A stretch of DNA of 64,000 bases from Prochlorococcus marinus str. MIT 9211 (GCF_000018585.1 NC_009976.1:739982-803981); one strand, 5' to 3'. Positions 38,630-49,123 are shown, numbered from the stretch's first letter. The notes: generated by a model not told the origin, from the letters alone. Numbers and translations: made by a program.

Positions 38630-39190
38630 ATGACTTTGCCTCCTGAGGCTTACTTATGGTTTAAGTCACTCCATATAATTGGTGTAGTAGTCTGGTTCGC
38701 AGGGCTTTTTTATCTGGTAAGACTTTTTATATATCATGTAGAGGCTAAGGAATTAGATGAAGAAATAAGAGAAGCCTTTTATAATCAATACTCTCTTATG
38801 GAGCTTAGATTAGCCAATATCATCACTACTCCAGGAATGATTCTTACTGTTTCTATGGCTACAGGCCTAGTTGTTATGGAACCAAGCTGGCTTACGGAAG
38901 CATGGATGCAGTTTAAGTTGGGTTTTGTCTTTCTTTTATTGGTTTATCATTTTTTCTGCTATAGATTAATGAATCAACTTAAAAATAATAAATGTAATTG
39001 GTCAGGCCGCCAATTAAGGATACTAAATGAGATGCCAACCCTACTATTGGTTTCTGTTGTTCTATTAGTTGTTTTTAAATCTAGCTTCCCTACTAATGCA
39101 GCTACATGGTTTATTGTTCTTTTAATTATACTTATGGCTCTATCCATACAGTTCTATGCAAGATATCGTAGATTATCACAATCTAAATAA
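38630..39190 (+). CDS. hemJ: Protoporphyrinogen IX oxidase HemJ
   Basis: HemJ (186 residues) oxidises protoporphyrinogen IX to protoporphyrin IX, the last common step of heme and chlorophyll synthesis. It replaces HemY in most cyanobacteria. The N-terminal helix LWFKSLHIIGVVVWFAGLFY carries the conserved histidine that ligates heme. Four membrane segments and the MELRLANIITTPGMI loop with the conserved arginine match the family. The 95 bases upstream are very AT-rich and hold TATATT-like promoter elements. Confidence 0.93.
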   Translation: MTLPPEAYLWFKSLHIIGVVVWFAGLFYLVRLFIYHVEAKELDEEIREAFYNQYSLMELRLANIITTPGMILTVSMATGLVVMEPSWLTEAWMQFKLGFVFLLLVYHFFCYRLMNQLKNNKCNWSGRQLRILNEMPTLLLVSVVLLVVFKSSFPTNAATWFIVLLIILMALSIQFYARYRRLSQSK

Positions 39191-39198
39191 GGCAATAA

Positions 39199-39852
39199 AT
39201 GTCCGATCAATTACTTCTTCTAAGGGAAGTTCTAGCTAATATCGATGAGAATAGCTGTCCAAAAAATATAAATCTTCATTGTCATACTCTCCTTAGTGAC
39301 GGAAGTTTATCACCTATAGAGCTTATCTCACAGGCCTATTCTATTGGTTTAAGACATATTGCCGTAACAGACCATCATACTGTGGACTCATTTTCAATCA
39401 TAACTAATTGGCTCAAAGATAATAACCATTTACCATCTTTACCATTTTTTTGGAGCGGTATTGAGATTAGTTGTTTGCTTAAGGGGTGTCTTGTTCATCT
39501 GATCGGTCTGGGATTCAATACTGAATCAGAGTTCATTAAGCCATACATATTAGGTGATGCTCCTAATGGCAATTTCTTACAGGCTAATGTTGCTGTTAAA
39601 TCTATTCATGAGGCAGGAGGCATATCTATATTGGCTCATCCCGCAAGATATCGTCTTCCCTATAGTGAATTAATTAAGGAGGCCTTCTCTATTGGATTTG
39701 ATGGTGTTGAAGTATGGTACGACTATGACATGTCAGTTGACTGGCGACCTAGCCGATTAATTTGCAATTCAATTAATTCACAAGTAACAGCCTTACAAAT
39801 GCTTAAATCATGTGGTACTGATACACATGGCCTTTCCCTACTTGGAAGATAA
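39199..39852 (+). CDS. PHP-domain phosphoesterase
   Basis: This 217-residue metal-dependent phosphoesterase has the PHP motif set: NLHCHTLLSDGSLSP (residues 25-39), IAVTDHHTVDSF (near residue 54), an EIS segment, ILAHPARYRLPY near residue 150 and a closing GTDTHG. Similar stand-alone PHP proteins include RNase AM (TrpH/YciV) and phosphatases of small nucleotides. It starts 8 bases after hemJ and ends 11 bases before the convergent cobN. Substrate unknown. Confidence 0.88.
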   Translation: MSDQLLLLREVLANIDENSCPKNINLHCHTLLSDGSLSPIELISQAYSIGLRHIAVTDHHTVDSFSIITNWLKDNNHLPSLPFFWSGIEISCLLKGCLVHLIGLGFNTESEFIKPYILGDAPNGNFLQANVAVKSIHEAGGISILAHPARYRLPYSELIKEAFSIGFDGVEVWYDYDMSVDWRPSRLICNSINSQVTALQMLKSCGTDTHGLSLLGR

Positions 39853-39863
39853 CCTTTTACTTT

Positions 39864-42800
39864 TTAGAACTGATCATCTTCTATTAACCTCTCAGATCTT
39901 GTTATTAAGCCCTTTAGCTTATTTGATTCAGTATTATTTATATTGTTCCATAGGCCTCTATTGACAGCTTCTAATAATCTTTCGGACATATCTCTGAGAA
40001 CCCATGGATTTTCTTTTATTAGAAACTTTTCTATAGATTTATCAAATAACCACCGATTAGCAATCTCTTTGTAACACCAATTTGGAACACATTTAGTAGT
40101 AGCATCATAAGCAAATAAGTAATCTAAACTTGCTGACATTTCAAAGGCACCTTTATAACCATGATTCATCATACCTTTAATCCACTTAGGATTTAGTAAT
40201 CTGCTCCTTACTACCTTGTCAATCTCCTTATTAAGAGTATGAACTTTAGGCTTAGAATATTTAGAATTATCAGCAAAATATAGATTTGGCTTTTTGTTTG
40301 ATAACTTTTCCACAGCACTTGAGAGACCACCATGAAATTGGTAGTAGTCATCAGAATCTAATAAATCGTGTTCTCGATTGTCTTGACTATGAAGAACAAC
40401 TTGTACTCTTTCTAAGCATTCGATTAAACTAGATTTACTTGCTACTTGAGTTTCTGAATCTTTATAAACCCATTTACTCCAGTCCATGTAGACCTTTGCA
40501 AGATCTTCTTGCTCCTCCCAGTTGCCCAAATTAATTAATTCCTGAAGTCCTGTTCCATATGTCTCTGGAGCTGAACCAAAAACTCTATCTTTGGCACCAC
40601 CATTTCTTATCGAGGAAGCCAAAGGATTGAATTCCTCAGGTTCATCAAGCTCACCGACAATAGCTGTTGCTCTTGTTATTAAATCTATTAAATTAGGAAA
40701 TGCATCTCTAAAAAGACCTGATATTCTAACTGTTACATCTACTCTAGGGCGTCCTAATACTGAGCAGGGGATTATTTCAATATCGACTACTCTGCGACTA
40801 ACATAATCCCAAATTGGCTTTACTCCCATTAATGCAAATATTTGACCTATTTCTTCACCACCATTCCTCATTGTTGATGTACCCCATATAGATAATGCTA
40901 AATGAGATAAGTTCTCACCATATTCTAAAAGATATAGATCTAATATTTTTTGAGCACTGCGTTTACCTAAGTCCCAAGCAGATTCTGTAGGAAGACTTCT
41001 TAGGTCAACACTGAAAAAATTTCTACCAGTAGGAAGTACCTCAGGCTTTCCTCTTGTAGGAGCTCCTGATGGACCTGCCTCAATCCTTTTACCTGCTAAA
41101 GCATCTAATAACGAACCCTTTTCTTTAGAAGGTGAGTCTACTATTCTCTTTAATACTTTATCTTTGACATAAAGTATTAAAGAATGATTTGACTTTTCGT
41201 CTAAGAAATTTCTAATGAGGTTATTTATTGGACTATTTTCATTTAATATACTTTCTAATCCATAGGTCTCCTGGTATATTGTCGCTATTATGTTATAAGA
41301 GATAAGATTCAGAGCAGCTATGCCATCACCTTTTATTCTTAATTTCTTATCGTAATAGAAACTTAGTTTATCAATATCACTTTGAACTAGTATTTCAGAC
41401 TCATTATCTGTCCATGGATCTAGTTCTAAATCTAGAAAATCACTTAGTGATTGTGATAGGCCTAATCTTTCAAAGCTAGGTGCTAGAGAGATTGAAAGAG
41501 CTAGCTCAATTACTTTATAGGGATTAAGCTCTTGTCCAAAGACATGTAACCCAGTTCTAATCTGCGCTTCTTTAAGTTCACATAGGTAAGCCTCTACTTC
41601 TGATAAACTATCCTCAAATGTTACCTCCTGTATTTTTTTATCTAATCTACATAACCCTTCATAGTTAATATTGTTGTCCTTTATTAGGGCTTTAAGTTTT
41701 AACTTAATATCCATAACACGGTCAGATGAAAACATAGTAGCCTCATGATATTCATCTATTAGAGCTTCTATTTTGGAAAGTTCACCATACAGTCCAGCCC
41801 TTCCAAGAGGTGGAGTTAGATGGTCGATTATTATTGCTTGTGTTCGTCTCTTTGCTTGCGACCCCTCTCCTGGATCATTAACTATGAAAGGATATATATT
41901 CGGCAAAGGAGGTAAAGCAATTTGAGGGAAGCAATCATCACTCAGACCTATACTTTTTCCTGGCAGCCATTCTAAAGTTCCATGCTTACCAAAGTGAATA
42001 ATGCAATTAGCATTAAATCTTAGACTAATCCATAAATATTGGGCTAAATAATTATGGCTCGGTGGCAGATCAGGAGAATGAATATCATTTATATTATCGA
42101 AATCATGACCACGAGATTGCTGTATTAATATACAGACATTACCATTTTTAATTCCATGAATGGGAAAACCATTTTTTTCAAGGTCTTTGCTTGCAATTGG
42201 TTCTCCCCATTTTTCAATAACCTTTTTTCTGCTGTATAAAGTTAGTGTTCCCCACCATCCTAAATAATCTTCTAATGATAAATAATCTAAAGGTGCTTTT
42301 TGGAGAGATTCATTACTGTTAGTCCGTTTAGATAATATTTGTTTGATTAGTTCCTTACTATTCTTAGGTATATTGTTCTCATTTAATGTATATCCATTTT
42401 GTTTTAGCCAGGACATTGTCTTTACCAAACTTAGAGGTGTATCGAGTCCTACTCCATTTGCAATTCGTCCATCTTTAATAGGATAATTCGCAAGAACTAT
42501 TGCTATTTTCTTTTCATTATTATTTAGATAATAAAGATCTATAGTTGATTTTATGTATTTAATCAACCAAGATATTCCTGATTTATATGGTTTGTATTTC
42601 TCTATCTTTGAATAGAGATCTTTGTTTACAGACTCGAATTCTCTGAAGGCAACTATTCTTGTATTTATTTTGCCATCTAACTCAGGTAGTACAATTTGTA
42701 ACGAGAAATCTAACGGTGATAGTCCTCTATGGGATGATTTCCATTCTTCTTGGGATCTTGTACTAGTAAGTAATTGTAATAATGGCTTATTTATTTCATC

Positions 42801-43625
42801 CCATATTAATTTACCTTCATATACTTCAGAAAATTTAACGCTTGCAAACGCTGTCGCAGTTAATATACATGATACTCTTTCTTGTTTAAAAATCTTGAGT
42901 ATTTCTTGTTGTACTCGTAATTTCTTTAAGCTAGTTACCCATAATACTCTGGGGACTAAATTGTTTTTTCTTAGAGATTTGTTTATTTCAACTGCTATCT
43001 CTTGATTTCCACTTTGTAATGTTGACAGGTAATAAATTATACCGACTTTTGGACCTTGTTCATCTTGCCAATCCCATTTAGTCGGATCTGCTGGTTTTTT
43101 GAATGCTATTTTTGAAGGATCTATTTCTTTTTTATTTAGTATTAATCCAAGTATTTTTAAAACTGTATTGATATTTTCAGTACCACCTAGTCTGAATAAT
43201 TCACCAATCTTAAAAGTAACATCTAATTCTATATTACTTAATTCATTTAACTCTAATTCATGTTCTTTAGTACCAGAAATTACAATTAATTTCCGGGAAT
43301 TATTTTTTTCTTGCCATTTTTTGAGTTGATCTAGCCCGTAGGACCAGTGTCCCTTACCTCCTAATAGCCTTATAAGGATTATTCTTGAAGACTCAGCTGT
43401 TGTTGTAAGATAATGATCTATTTTTGCTTGGTGATTAAGATACTCAAGGGGCAAGGCTCGTATTCTATTTTTCCATTTAGCATTAGCTTTATAATCTAAA
43501 GCAGCAGCAAGTGTTGATATATCAGTTCTTGCACTCGTTAGAAGAAGTACAGGAGCCTCTGGCTGCTGTACTAGAGTTATATCTTCTGTTGTCTCTTCTC
43601 CTGGGATGCTTGCTATTCGATGCAT
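39864..43625 (-). CDS. cobN: Cobaltochelatase subunit CobN
   Basis: CobN (1253 residues) is the large subunit that inserts cobalt into hydrogenobyrinic acid a,c-diamide in aerobic-type B12 synthesis. It is homologous to magnesium chelatase ChlH. Conserved blocks include RGHDFDNINDIHSPDLPPSH, NCIIHFGKHGTLEWLPGKS, the DPGEGSQAKRRTQAIIIDHLTPP stretch in two parts, PTGRNFFSVDLRSLPTESAW and WGTSTMRNGGEEIGQI. The start ATG at 43623-43625 fits. Cyanobacteria lack dedicated CobS/CobT, so ChlI and ChlD are thought to serve. It is divergent from ilvE. cobU lies about 16 kb away. Confidence 0.96.
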   Translation of the reverse strand: MHRIASIPGEETTEDITLVQQPEAPVLLLTSARTDISTLAAALDYKANAKWKNRIRALPLEYLNHQAKIDHYLTTTAESSRIILIRLLGGKGHWSYGLDQLKKWQEKNNSRKLIVISGTKEHELELNELSNIELDVTFKIGELFRLGGTENINTVLKILGLILNKKEIDPSKIAFKKPADPTKWDWQDEQGPKVGIIYYLSTLQSGNQEIAVEINKSLRKNNLVPRVLWVTSLKKLRVQQEILKIFKQERVSCILTATAFASVKFSEVYEGKLIWDEINKPLLQLLTSTRSQEEWKSSHRGLSPLDFSLQIVLPELDGKINTRIVAFREFESVNKDLYSKIEKYKPYKSGISWLIKYIKSTIDLYYLNNNEKKIAIVLANYPIKDGRIANGVGLDTPLSLVKTMSWLKQNGYTLNENNIPKNSKELIKQILSKRTNSNESLQKAPLDYLSLEDYLGWWGTLTLYSRKKVIEKWGEPIASKDLEKNGFPIHGIKNGNVCILIQQSRGHDFDNINDIHSPDLPPSHNYLAQYLWISLRFNANCIIHFGKHGTLEWLPGKSIGLSDDCFPQIALPPLPNIYPFIVNDPGEGSQAKRRTQAIIIDHLTPPLGRAGLYGELSKIEALIDEYHEATMFSSDRVMDIKLKLKALIKDNNINYEGLCRLDKKIQEVTFEDSLSEVEAYLCELKEAQIRTGLHVFGQELNPYKVIELALSISLAPSFERLGLSQSLSDFLDLELDPWTDNESEILVQSDIDKLSFYYDKKLRIKGDGIAALNLISYNIIATIYQETYGLESILNENSPINNLIRNFLDEKSNHSLILYVKDKVLKRIVDSPSKEKGSLLDALAGKRIEAGPSGAPTRGKPEVLPTGRNFFSVDLRSLPTESAWDLGKRSAQKILDLYLLEYGENLSHLALSIWGTSTMRNGGEEIGQIFALMGVKPIWDYVSRRVVDIEIIPCSVLGRPRVDVTVRISGLFRDAFPNLIDLITRATAIVGELDEPEEFNPLASSIRNGGAKDRVFGSAPETYGTGLQELINLGNWEEQEDLAKVYMDWSKWVYKDSETQVASKSSLIECLERVQVVLHSQDNREHDLLDSDDYYQFHGGLSSAVEKLSNKKPNLYFADNSKYSKPKVHTLNKEIDKVVRSRLLNPKWIKGMMNHGYKGAFEMSASLDYLFAYDATTKCVPNWCYKEIANRWLFDKSIEKFLIKENPWVLRDMSERLLEAVNRGLWNNINNTESNKLKGLITRSERLIEDDQF

Positions 43626-43702
43626 TGATTCATTATCCTTAAGAGATAGCTATAAAAAAGCATTAGAAAGTGAGAAAATGGATATCTTAGGAATCAACCC
43701 TG

Positions 43703-44620
43703 ATGCATAATTTCCTTCCATACGCTTGGTTTAGAGGGGAATGTGTTCCTTTTGAGAAAGCAAAGCTTTCTATTGCTACTCATGCTCTTCACTATGGTAC
43801 AGCTGCCTTTGGAGGCATGCGTGCCATTCCAGATCCTCTAGACCCTAATAATTTTCTACTTTTTCGAGTAGATAAGCATGTAAAAAGACTCTGCCAAAGT
43901 GCCCAACTTTTGTTAACTGACCTTAAATATGAAGATGTCTATGATGCCTTATCTAGCTTTATTAAAGCTAACAAACCAAAAAAGCCAATTTATATAAGAC
44001 CTTTTGTTTATACAAGCGATCTTGGTATTGCTCCAAGACTTCATGAGATTGAAACAGATTTTTTTATTTATGGTTTAGAACTAGGGGATTATTTATCCCC
44101 TGAAGGTGTTACATGCAGAATGAGTAGTTGGACTAGGCAACAGGATTGTTCACTGCCTCTTCGTGGAAAAATAAGTGGTGCCTATATTACTAGCTCATTA
44201 GCTAAAACTGAGGCTTCACTATCGGGCTTTGATGAAGCACTATTGTTAAATGCTCAGGGTAAAGTTAGTGAAGCAAGTGGAATGAATCTTTTTATAGTTA
44301 GAGATGGAAACCTTATTACACCAGGCGTTGATCAAGATATCTTGGAAGGCATTACCAGGGCAAGTGTGATTGAAATTGCAAAAGATCTTGGGATTGATGT
44401 TATTGAGAGGCCAGTAGACAAGACCGAACTCTTTATTTCTGATGAAGTATTTCTTACTGGAACAGCAGCTAAAATAACACCTGTAAAAAGAATTGAATCA
44501 TCAGAGCTTAATTCTTCCAGACCAATTATGAAAAAGCTAAAAGATCGTCTTTTGTCTATAACTCAGGGTCAACCAGATAAATTTGACGATTGGGTGACCA
44601 GAATAAATATATATGAATAG
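43703..44620 (+). CDS. ilvE: Branched-chain amino acid aminotransferase
   Basis: This 305-residue fold-type IV PLP aminotransferase makes or degrades leucine, isoleucine and valine. LPYAWFRGECVPFEKAKLSI opens the protein. ATHALHYGTAAFGGMRA follows. The PLP lysine sits in RGKISGAYITSSLAKTEA near residues 155-171, with GFDEALLLNAQGKVSEASGMNLF and FLTGTAAKITPV further on. The SEASG and TGTAA phosphate-binding loops are complete. Confidence 0.95.
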   Translation: MHNFLPYAWFRGECVPFEKAKLSIATHALHYGTAAFGGMRAIPDPLDPNNFLLFRVDKHVKRLCQSAQLLLTDLKYEDVYDALSSFIKANKPKKPIYIRPFVYTSDLGIAPRLHEIETDFFIYGLELGDYLSPEGVTCRMSSWTRQQDCSLPLRGKISGAYITSSLAKTEASLSGFDEALLLNAQGKVSEASGMNLFIVRDGNLITPGVDQDILEGITRASVIEIAKDLGIDVIERPVDKTELFISDEVFLTGTAAKITPVKRIESSELNSSRPIMKKLKDRLLSITQGQPDKFDDWVTRINIYE

Positions 44621-44672
44621 TATTCCGATATTTACTCTTATTAATCCATTTGGAAGTTCTACATAAGAAAAC

Positions 44673-47600
44673 ATGGATTTTATTAATCATTTAAAAAAAA
44701 GGAACACAATATTAGTATTTGATGGCGGAATGGGAACAGCATTGCAATTACAGGAACTAAGCAAGGAAGATTTTGGAGGAAGTCAATTTGAAGGTTGTAA
44801 TGAGTATCTACTTATCTCAAATCCAAAATCTGTTGAGAAGGTTCATAGAAGTTATTTAGAAGTTGGTTGTGATGTAATTGAGACCAATACCTTTGGCGCA
44901 ACTTCTGTTGTATTGGCTGAATATGGATTGGAAAATAAAGCTTATCAATTAAACTTAGCAGCCTCAAAGATGGCTAAAACTTTAGCAAAAGAATACTCAA
45001 CTATAAACAAGCCGCGTTATGCAGCAGGCTCGATTGGTCCCACAACTAAACTCCCTACATTAGGCCATATAGATTTTGATGATTTAACGAATAGTTACCA
45101 GGAACAGGTTGAGGCATTAATTACTGGAGGTATTGATCTTGTACTTGTAGAAACCTGTCAAGATGTTTTACAGATTAAATCGGCATTATTGGCTATTAGT
45201 TTAGCTGAAAAAAGTTTAGGAATAAAAATACCAGTAATGGTCTCTATTACAATGGAAACTACTGGAACCATGTTAATAGGCACAGAGATATCTGCAGCAT
45301 TAACTATACTTGAGCCCTTTAATATCGATATCCTTGGACTTAACTGTGCAACAGGCCCAGAGGAAATGAAATCCCATATTCAATATCTATCATCTCACTC
45401 TCCTTTTATTACCAGCTGCATTCCTAATGCTGGCTTGCCAGAAAATATCGGCGGTAAAGCACATTATCGTTTAACTCCAATAGAACTAAAGATGCAACTT
45501 ATGCATTTTATTAAGGATTTAGGTGTTAAGGTTATTGGTGGATGTTGTGGTACCACTCCAGAACATATTAAGGGTTTAACTCAGTTAGTAGAAGAAATAA
45601 CTAATTCAAATGATCAGAATTTGCCATCGATAAAAAAAATAGCAACACAACCTTCAGCTTCGTCTATATATGAAAAAATAAGTTATCAACAAGATAATTC
45701 CTTTTTAATAGTTGGAGAAAGGCTTAATGCTAGTGGCTCTAAAAAGGTTCGAGAGTTACTTAACAAAGACGACTGGGATGGACTTGTATCATTAGCTAAA
45801 GGCCAATTAAAAGAAAACGCGCATATTTTAGACGTTAATGTTGATTATGTTGGTAGAGACGGAGTTGCCGATATGAGTCGATTAGTTTCAAAACTAGTAA
45901 CTAATGTAAATATACCTTTAATGCTTGATTCAACTGACTATGAAAAAATGGAAAGTGGTTTAAAGAAGGCTGGTGGTAAATGTATACTTAACTCCACTAA
46001 TTTTGAAGATGGTCCGGATAGATTCTTTCAGGTTTTACAGCTTTGCAAAAGTCATGGTTCTTCTGTAGTAATTGGAACGATAGATGAAGAAGGTATGGCA
46101 AGGACGGCTTCTAAAAAATTAGATATTACTAAGCGTTCTTACAAAGAAGCAACTTGTTTTGGATTAAAAGATAGTGATATTTTCTTTGACCCACTTGTCT
46201 TACCTATTACTACTGGTATTGAAGATGATAGGCTTAATGCTAAGGAAACAATACTGGCTATAAAAAATATTAAGTCTCTATATCCTTCGGTTCATCTAAT
46301 CCTTGGCATATCGAATGTTAGTTTTGGATTGAACCCAGCTGCGAGAGTAACACTTAATTCTGTATTTTTGAATGAATGTATTAATTCTGGTCTAGATTCT
46401 GCTATTATTTCTCCATCCAAGATTCTTCCATTAAGTAAAGTTAGTGAAGATAACTTAAAGATATGTTTGGATTTAATATATGACAAAAGAAAATACCGAG
46501 ATCATATATGTATATACGATCCCTTAACACAATTAACTAAAGCATTTGAAGGTGTTTCAGCAAAAAGTAAATCATCTAGTGATGACTTAAGTAAACTACC
46601 AATAGAAAAACGTCTTAAAAGTCATATAATAGAAGGAGAAAAGGAAAAATTAAGAGAAAACCTCTTAATAGCTCTAGAGGGTTATAAACCACTTCATATC
46701 GTAAATACTTTTCTTCTAGATGGAATGAAGGTTGTTGGAGAATTATTTGGATCTGGTCAAATGCAATTACCTTTTGTACTTCAATCTGCTGAAACAATGA
46801 AATATGCAGTCTCAATCTTAGAGCCATTTATGGAGAAAACTAGTGATAGTAAATCATCCAAAGGAAAATTTATTATTGCTACAGTTAAAGGTGATGTACA
46901 TGATATAGGTAAAAACTTAGTTGATATTATTCTAACCAATAATGGCTATGAAGTGTTTAATTTAGGAATAAAGCAAGATGTAAACTCTATTATAAAAGCT
47001 CAAGAAGGTATACAAGCAGACTGTATCGCTATGAGTGGCTTGCTCGTGAAGTCTACAGCATTTATGAAGGATAACCTACAAGCTCTAAATGAAGCTAATA
47101 TCCAAGTACCTGTAATTCTTGGCGGAGCTGCTCTTACTCCTAGATTCGTTAATACTGATTGTAGTCAGGTTTATAATGGAATGGTTATCTATGGAAAAGA
47201 TGCTTTTACTGACCTTAGATTTATGGATGCTTATATGGAAGCTAAAATTAATAACCGCTGGGACAATAAGCTAGGTTTTCTAGATGGTAACCCTGATAAT
47301 TTATCAATTCCTAATCCTTCAGCCAGTAAAAATCCCGACTATATTAATGATAATAAAACTATCAAAATAACTACAAATAGTTTAAAAACAAAAGGAACTC
47401 TGCAAGCCAATACTAGTAGATCTAATACCATTCTTAAAGAGAAGCCTATTGTTCCCCCTTTCAAAGGAAATCGTATCCTGAATTCCCAACAATTGGATCT
47501 TTCGCAATATTCATTTTATTTAGATCGTAATGCACTTTTTTCTGGACAATGGCAATTCAAAAAGAAAAAGGAACAATCTCGCGAAGATTATGAACAGGAT

Positions 47601-48248
47601 CTTATTGATACAGCAGAGCCTATTTTAGAATCATGGATAACTCGCATACAGGAACAGAATCTAATTTCACCATCTTTAGTTTATGGCTATTTCCCTTGTG
47701 CTCGAGTCGGAAATTCTTTAAAAATTTATTCTCTAACCTCCCATCAATATTTAGGAACATTTACTTTTCCTAGACAGCGATCAGGCAATAAACTTTGCAT
47801 TTCAGATTATTTTAATGATCTGGAAAATGACAGACCAATTGATTATTTGCCTATGCAAGCTGTCACTATGGGAGAAGAAGCTAGTATGTTCGCTCATAAA
47901 CTTTATAAGGAAGATAAGTACACTGATTATTTATTCTTTCATGGTCTAATTGTTCAATTAGCTGAGGCATTGGCAGAATACTCTCACTCTATTATCAGAA
48001 CTGAGTGTGGATTTGCAGGTTTAGAGCCAAAGAATATTAAAGATATACTTGCTCAGAGATATAGAGGCTGTAGGTATTCGTTTGGTTATCCTGCATGTCC
48101 AAATGTAGGTGACTCTAGGCTTCAGTTAAAATGGCTTGAAGGATCAAGAATTGGATTGAGCATGGATGACAGCGATCAACTTCATCCCGAGCAAAGCACA
48201 ACTGCAATTATTGCATTGCATAGCCAGGCTAAATATTTCAGTGCTTAA
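44673..48248 (+). CDS. metH: Cobalamin-dependent methionine synthase
   Basis: MetH (1191 residues) methylates homocysteine with methyl-tetrahydrofolate through B12. Domains in order: homocysteine-binding barrel with zinc cysteines (NCATGPEE, GGCCGTTPEH) in residues 1-305; pterin domain about 345-600; cobalamin cap and Rossmann domains about 645-880 with the DxHxxG cobalt-ligand motif (GDVHDIGKN, H743); and the AdoMet reactivation domain to the C-terminus. The polar linker near residues 890-940 is variable. As the organism makes its own pseudocobalamin-type cofactor, MetH is a main consumer. No riboswitch is recognisable in the 52-base upstream gap. Confidence 0.97.
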   Translation: MDFINHLKKRNTILVFDGGMGTALQLQELSKEDFGGSQFEGCNEYLLISNPKSVEKVHRSYLEVGCDVIETNTFGATSVVLAEYGLENKAYQLNLAASKMAKTLAKEYSTINKPRYAAGSIGPTTKLPTLGHIDFDDLTNSYQEQVEALITGGIDLVLVETCQDVLQIKSALLAISLAEKSLGIKIPVMVSITMETTGTMLIGTEISAALTILEPFNIDILGLNCATGPEEMKSHIQYLSSHSPFITSCIPNAGLPENIGGKAHYRLTPIELKMQLMHFIKDLGVKVIGGCCGTTPEHIKGLTQLVEEITNSNDQNLPSIKKIATQPSASSIYEKISYQQDNSFLIVGERLNASGSKKVRELLNKDDWDGLVSLAKGQLKENAHILDVNVDYVGRDGVADMSRLVSKLVTNVNIPLMLDSTDYEKMESGLKKAGGKCILNSTNFEDGPDRFFQVLQLCKSHGSSVVIGTIDEEGMARTASKKLDITKRSYKEATCFGLKDSDIFFDPLVLPITTGIEDDRLNAKETILAIKNIKSLYPSVHLILGISNVSFGLNPAARVTLNSVFLNECINSGLDSAIISPSKILPLSKVSEDNLKICLDLIYDKRKYRDHICIYDPLTQLTKAFEGVSAKSKSSSDDLSKLPIEKRLKSHIIEGEKEKLRENLLIALEGYKPLHIVNTFLLDGMKVVGELFGSGQMQLPFVLQSAETMKYAVSILEPFMEKTSDSKSSKGKFIIATVKGDVHDIGKNLVDIILTNNGYEVFNLGIKQDVNSIIKAQEGIQADCIAMSGLLVKSTAFMKDNLQALNEANIQVPVILGGAALTPRFVNTDCSQVYNGMVIYGKDAFTDLRFMDAYMEAKINNRWDNKLGFLDGNPDNLSIPNPSASKNPDYINDNKTIKITTNSLKTKGTLQANTSRSNTILKEKPIVPPFKGNRILNSQQLDLSQYSFYLDRNALFSGQWQFKKKKEQSREDYEQDLIDTAEPILESWITRIQEQNLISPSLVYGYFPCARVGNSLKIYSLTSHQYLGTFTFPRQRSGNKLCISDYFNDLENDRPIDYLPMQAVTMGEEASMFAHKLYKEDKYTDYLFFHGLIVQLAEALAEYSHSIIRTECGFAGLEPKNIKDILAQRYRGCRYSFGYPACPNVGDSRLQLKWLEGSRIGLSMDDSDQLHPEQSTTAIIALHSQAKYFSA

Positions 48249-48263
48249 GTAACTTGCTTCTTT

Positions 48264-48494
48264 TTATTCGCTACAAAGCGTTTCTAAAGTTTCAATAACT
48301 TCTTGTTGAAACTCTTCCATTACATCTGAGTCGCTGAGGTCGACTCCTTCCCCAGCTGCATTTTGAGTAAGTTCTTGAAAATGGAATGCTCCTTCTCCAT
48401 TTGCCAAGAACTCCATCGCTAGCGTTTCTCCACTTTCACGAAAGGCATCGCACAAAGCTAGAAAAGCTGCGTCTTCAGAAAACTCCCACTCCAT
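48264..48494 (-). CDS. Small acidic protein of unknown function
   Basis: This 76-residue, strongly acidic protein starts with MEWEFSEDAAFLALCDAF. It contains AMEFLANGEGAFHFQELTQNAAGEGVDL in segments and ends EVIETLETLCSE. It has no signal peptide or membrane segment and looks like a compact helical protein. I do not recognise the family; codon use and the clean ATG (48492-48494) support a real gene, probably specific to picocyanobacteria. It lies between metH (convergent) and the divergent DUF2237 gene. Confidence 0.7.
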   Translation of the reverse strand: MEWEFSEDAAFLALCDAFRESGETLAMEFLANGEGAFHFQELTQNAAGEGVDLSDSDVMEEFQQEVIETLETLCSE

Positions 48495-48607
48495 TTAAGA
48501 GGCATTACTGATTGATCTTTAAACCCTTGCCCCCCGCTTTCGTCAACCTTATTTGTGCAGAATGTGTTAGTAATTTGTAATTTGATATTAAGATAGCTCT
48601 TTGCATT

Positions 48608-48988
48608 ATGGCTTCAACCCATTCCAATAAAAGGGATTTAAACGTTTTAGGAGAACCTTTAAAGATTTGTGGTTGTAAACCCATGACAGGTTGGTTTAGA
48701 GACGGGTTATGCAAGGCTGACGAAGCAGATCTGGGAGAACATACAATTTGCGCTGTAATGACTGATTCATTCCTCTCATACAGCAAAGCCCAAGGCAATG
48801 ATTTGTCGACTCCTATGCCCGAATATTCGTTCCCTGGGCTTCGGGAAGGTGATCATTGGTGTATTTGCGCTCGTCGATGGGTTCAGGCTTATGAGGATGG
48901 CGTAGCCCCCCAAATCAAACTTGAGGCGACGCATCAATCAGTTTTGTCTATTATTTCTCTGGATGTCTTGAGCAATCACATGGCATAA
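48608..48988 (+). CDS. DUF2237 family protein
   Basis: This is a 126-residue protein with the full DUF2237 signature: NVLGEPLKICGCKPMTGW, FRDGLCKADEADLGEHTICA, MTDSFLSYSKAQGNDLSTP, and FPGLREGDHWCICARRWVQA followed by APQIKLEATH. The conserved cysteines (in CGC, GLC, ICA and WCICA) suggest metal or redox chemistry, but no function has been shown to my knowledge. Related proteins occur widely in bacteria and algae. An open frame on the opposite strand (48505-48798) is a shadow. Confidence 0.9.
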   Translation: MASTHSNKRDLNVLGEPLKICGCKPMTGWFRDGLCKADEADLGEHTICAVMTDSFLSYSKAQGNDLSTPMPEYSFPGLREGDHWCICARRWVQAYEDGVAPQIKLEATHQSVLSIISLDVLSNHMA

Positions 48989-49123
48989 TATCTTGAGTAA
49001 CAAGCCATAGTTGCGATTGATCGACCATTTGGAAATTTTTAAATTTGCTGAACATTAAATGAATTATTTATAAAAACATATATATTACTTTTAGAGATCT
49101 TATTTTCGTCTCATACCACCTAC

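Noticed and set aside
42622-43005. 127-residue plus-strand frame inside cobN
   Set aside because: It is antisense to conserved cobN codons and has no recognisable protein features.
44621-44672. Riboswitch (B12 or SAM) before metH
   Set aside because: The gap to ilvE is only 52 bases and shows no B12-box or SAM-box sequence.
48505-48798. 97-residue minus-strand frame overlapping the DUF2237 gene
   Set aside because: The plus strand encodes a clear DUF2237 protein with conserved cysteines; the opposite frame is its shadow.
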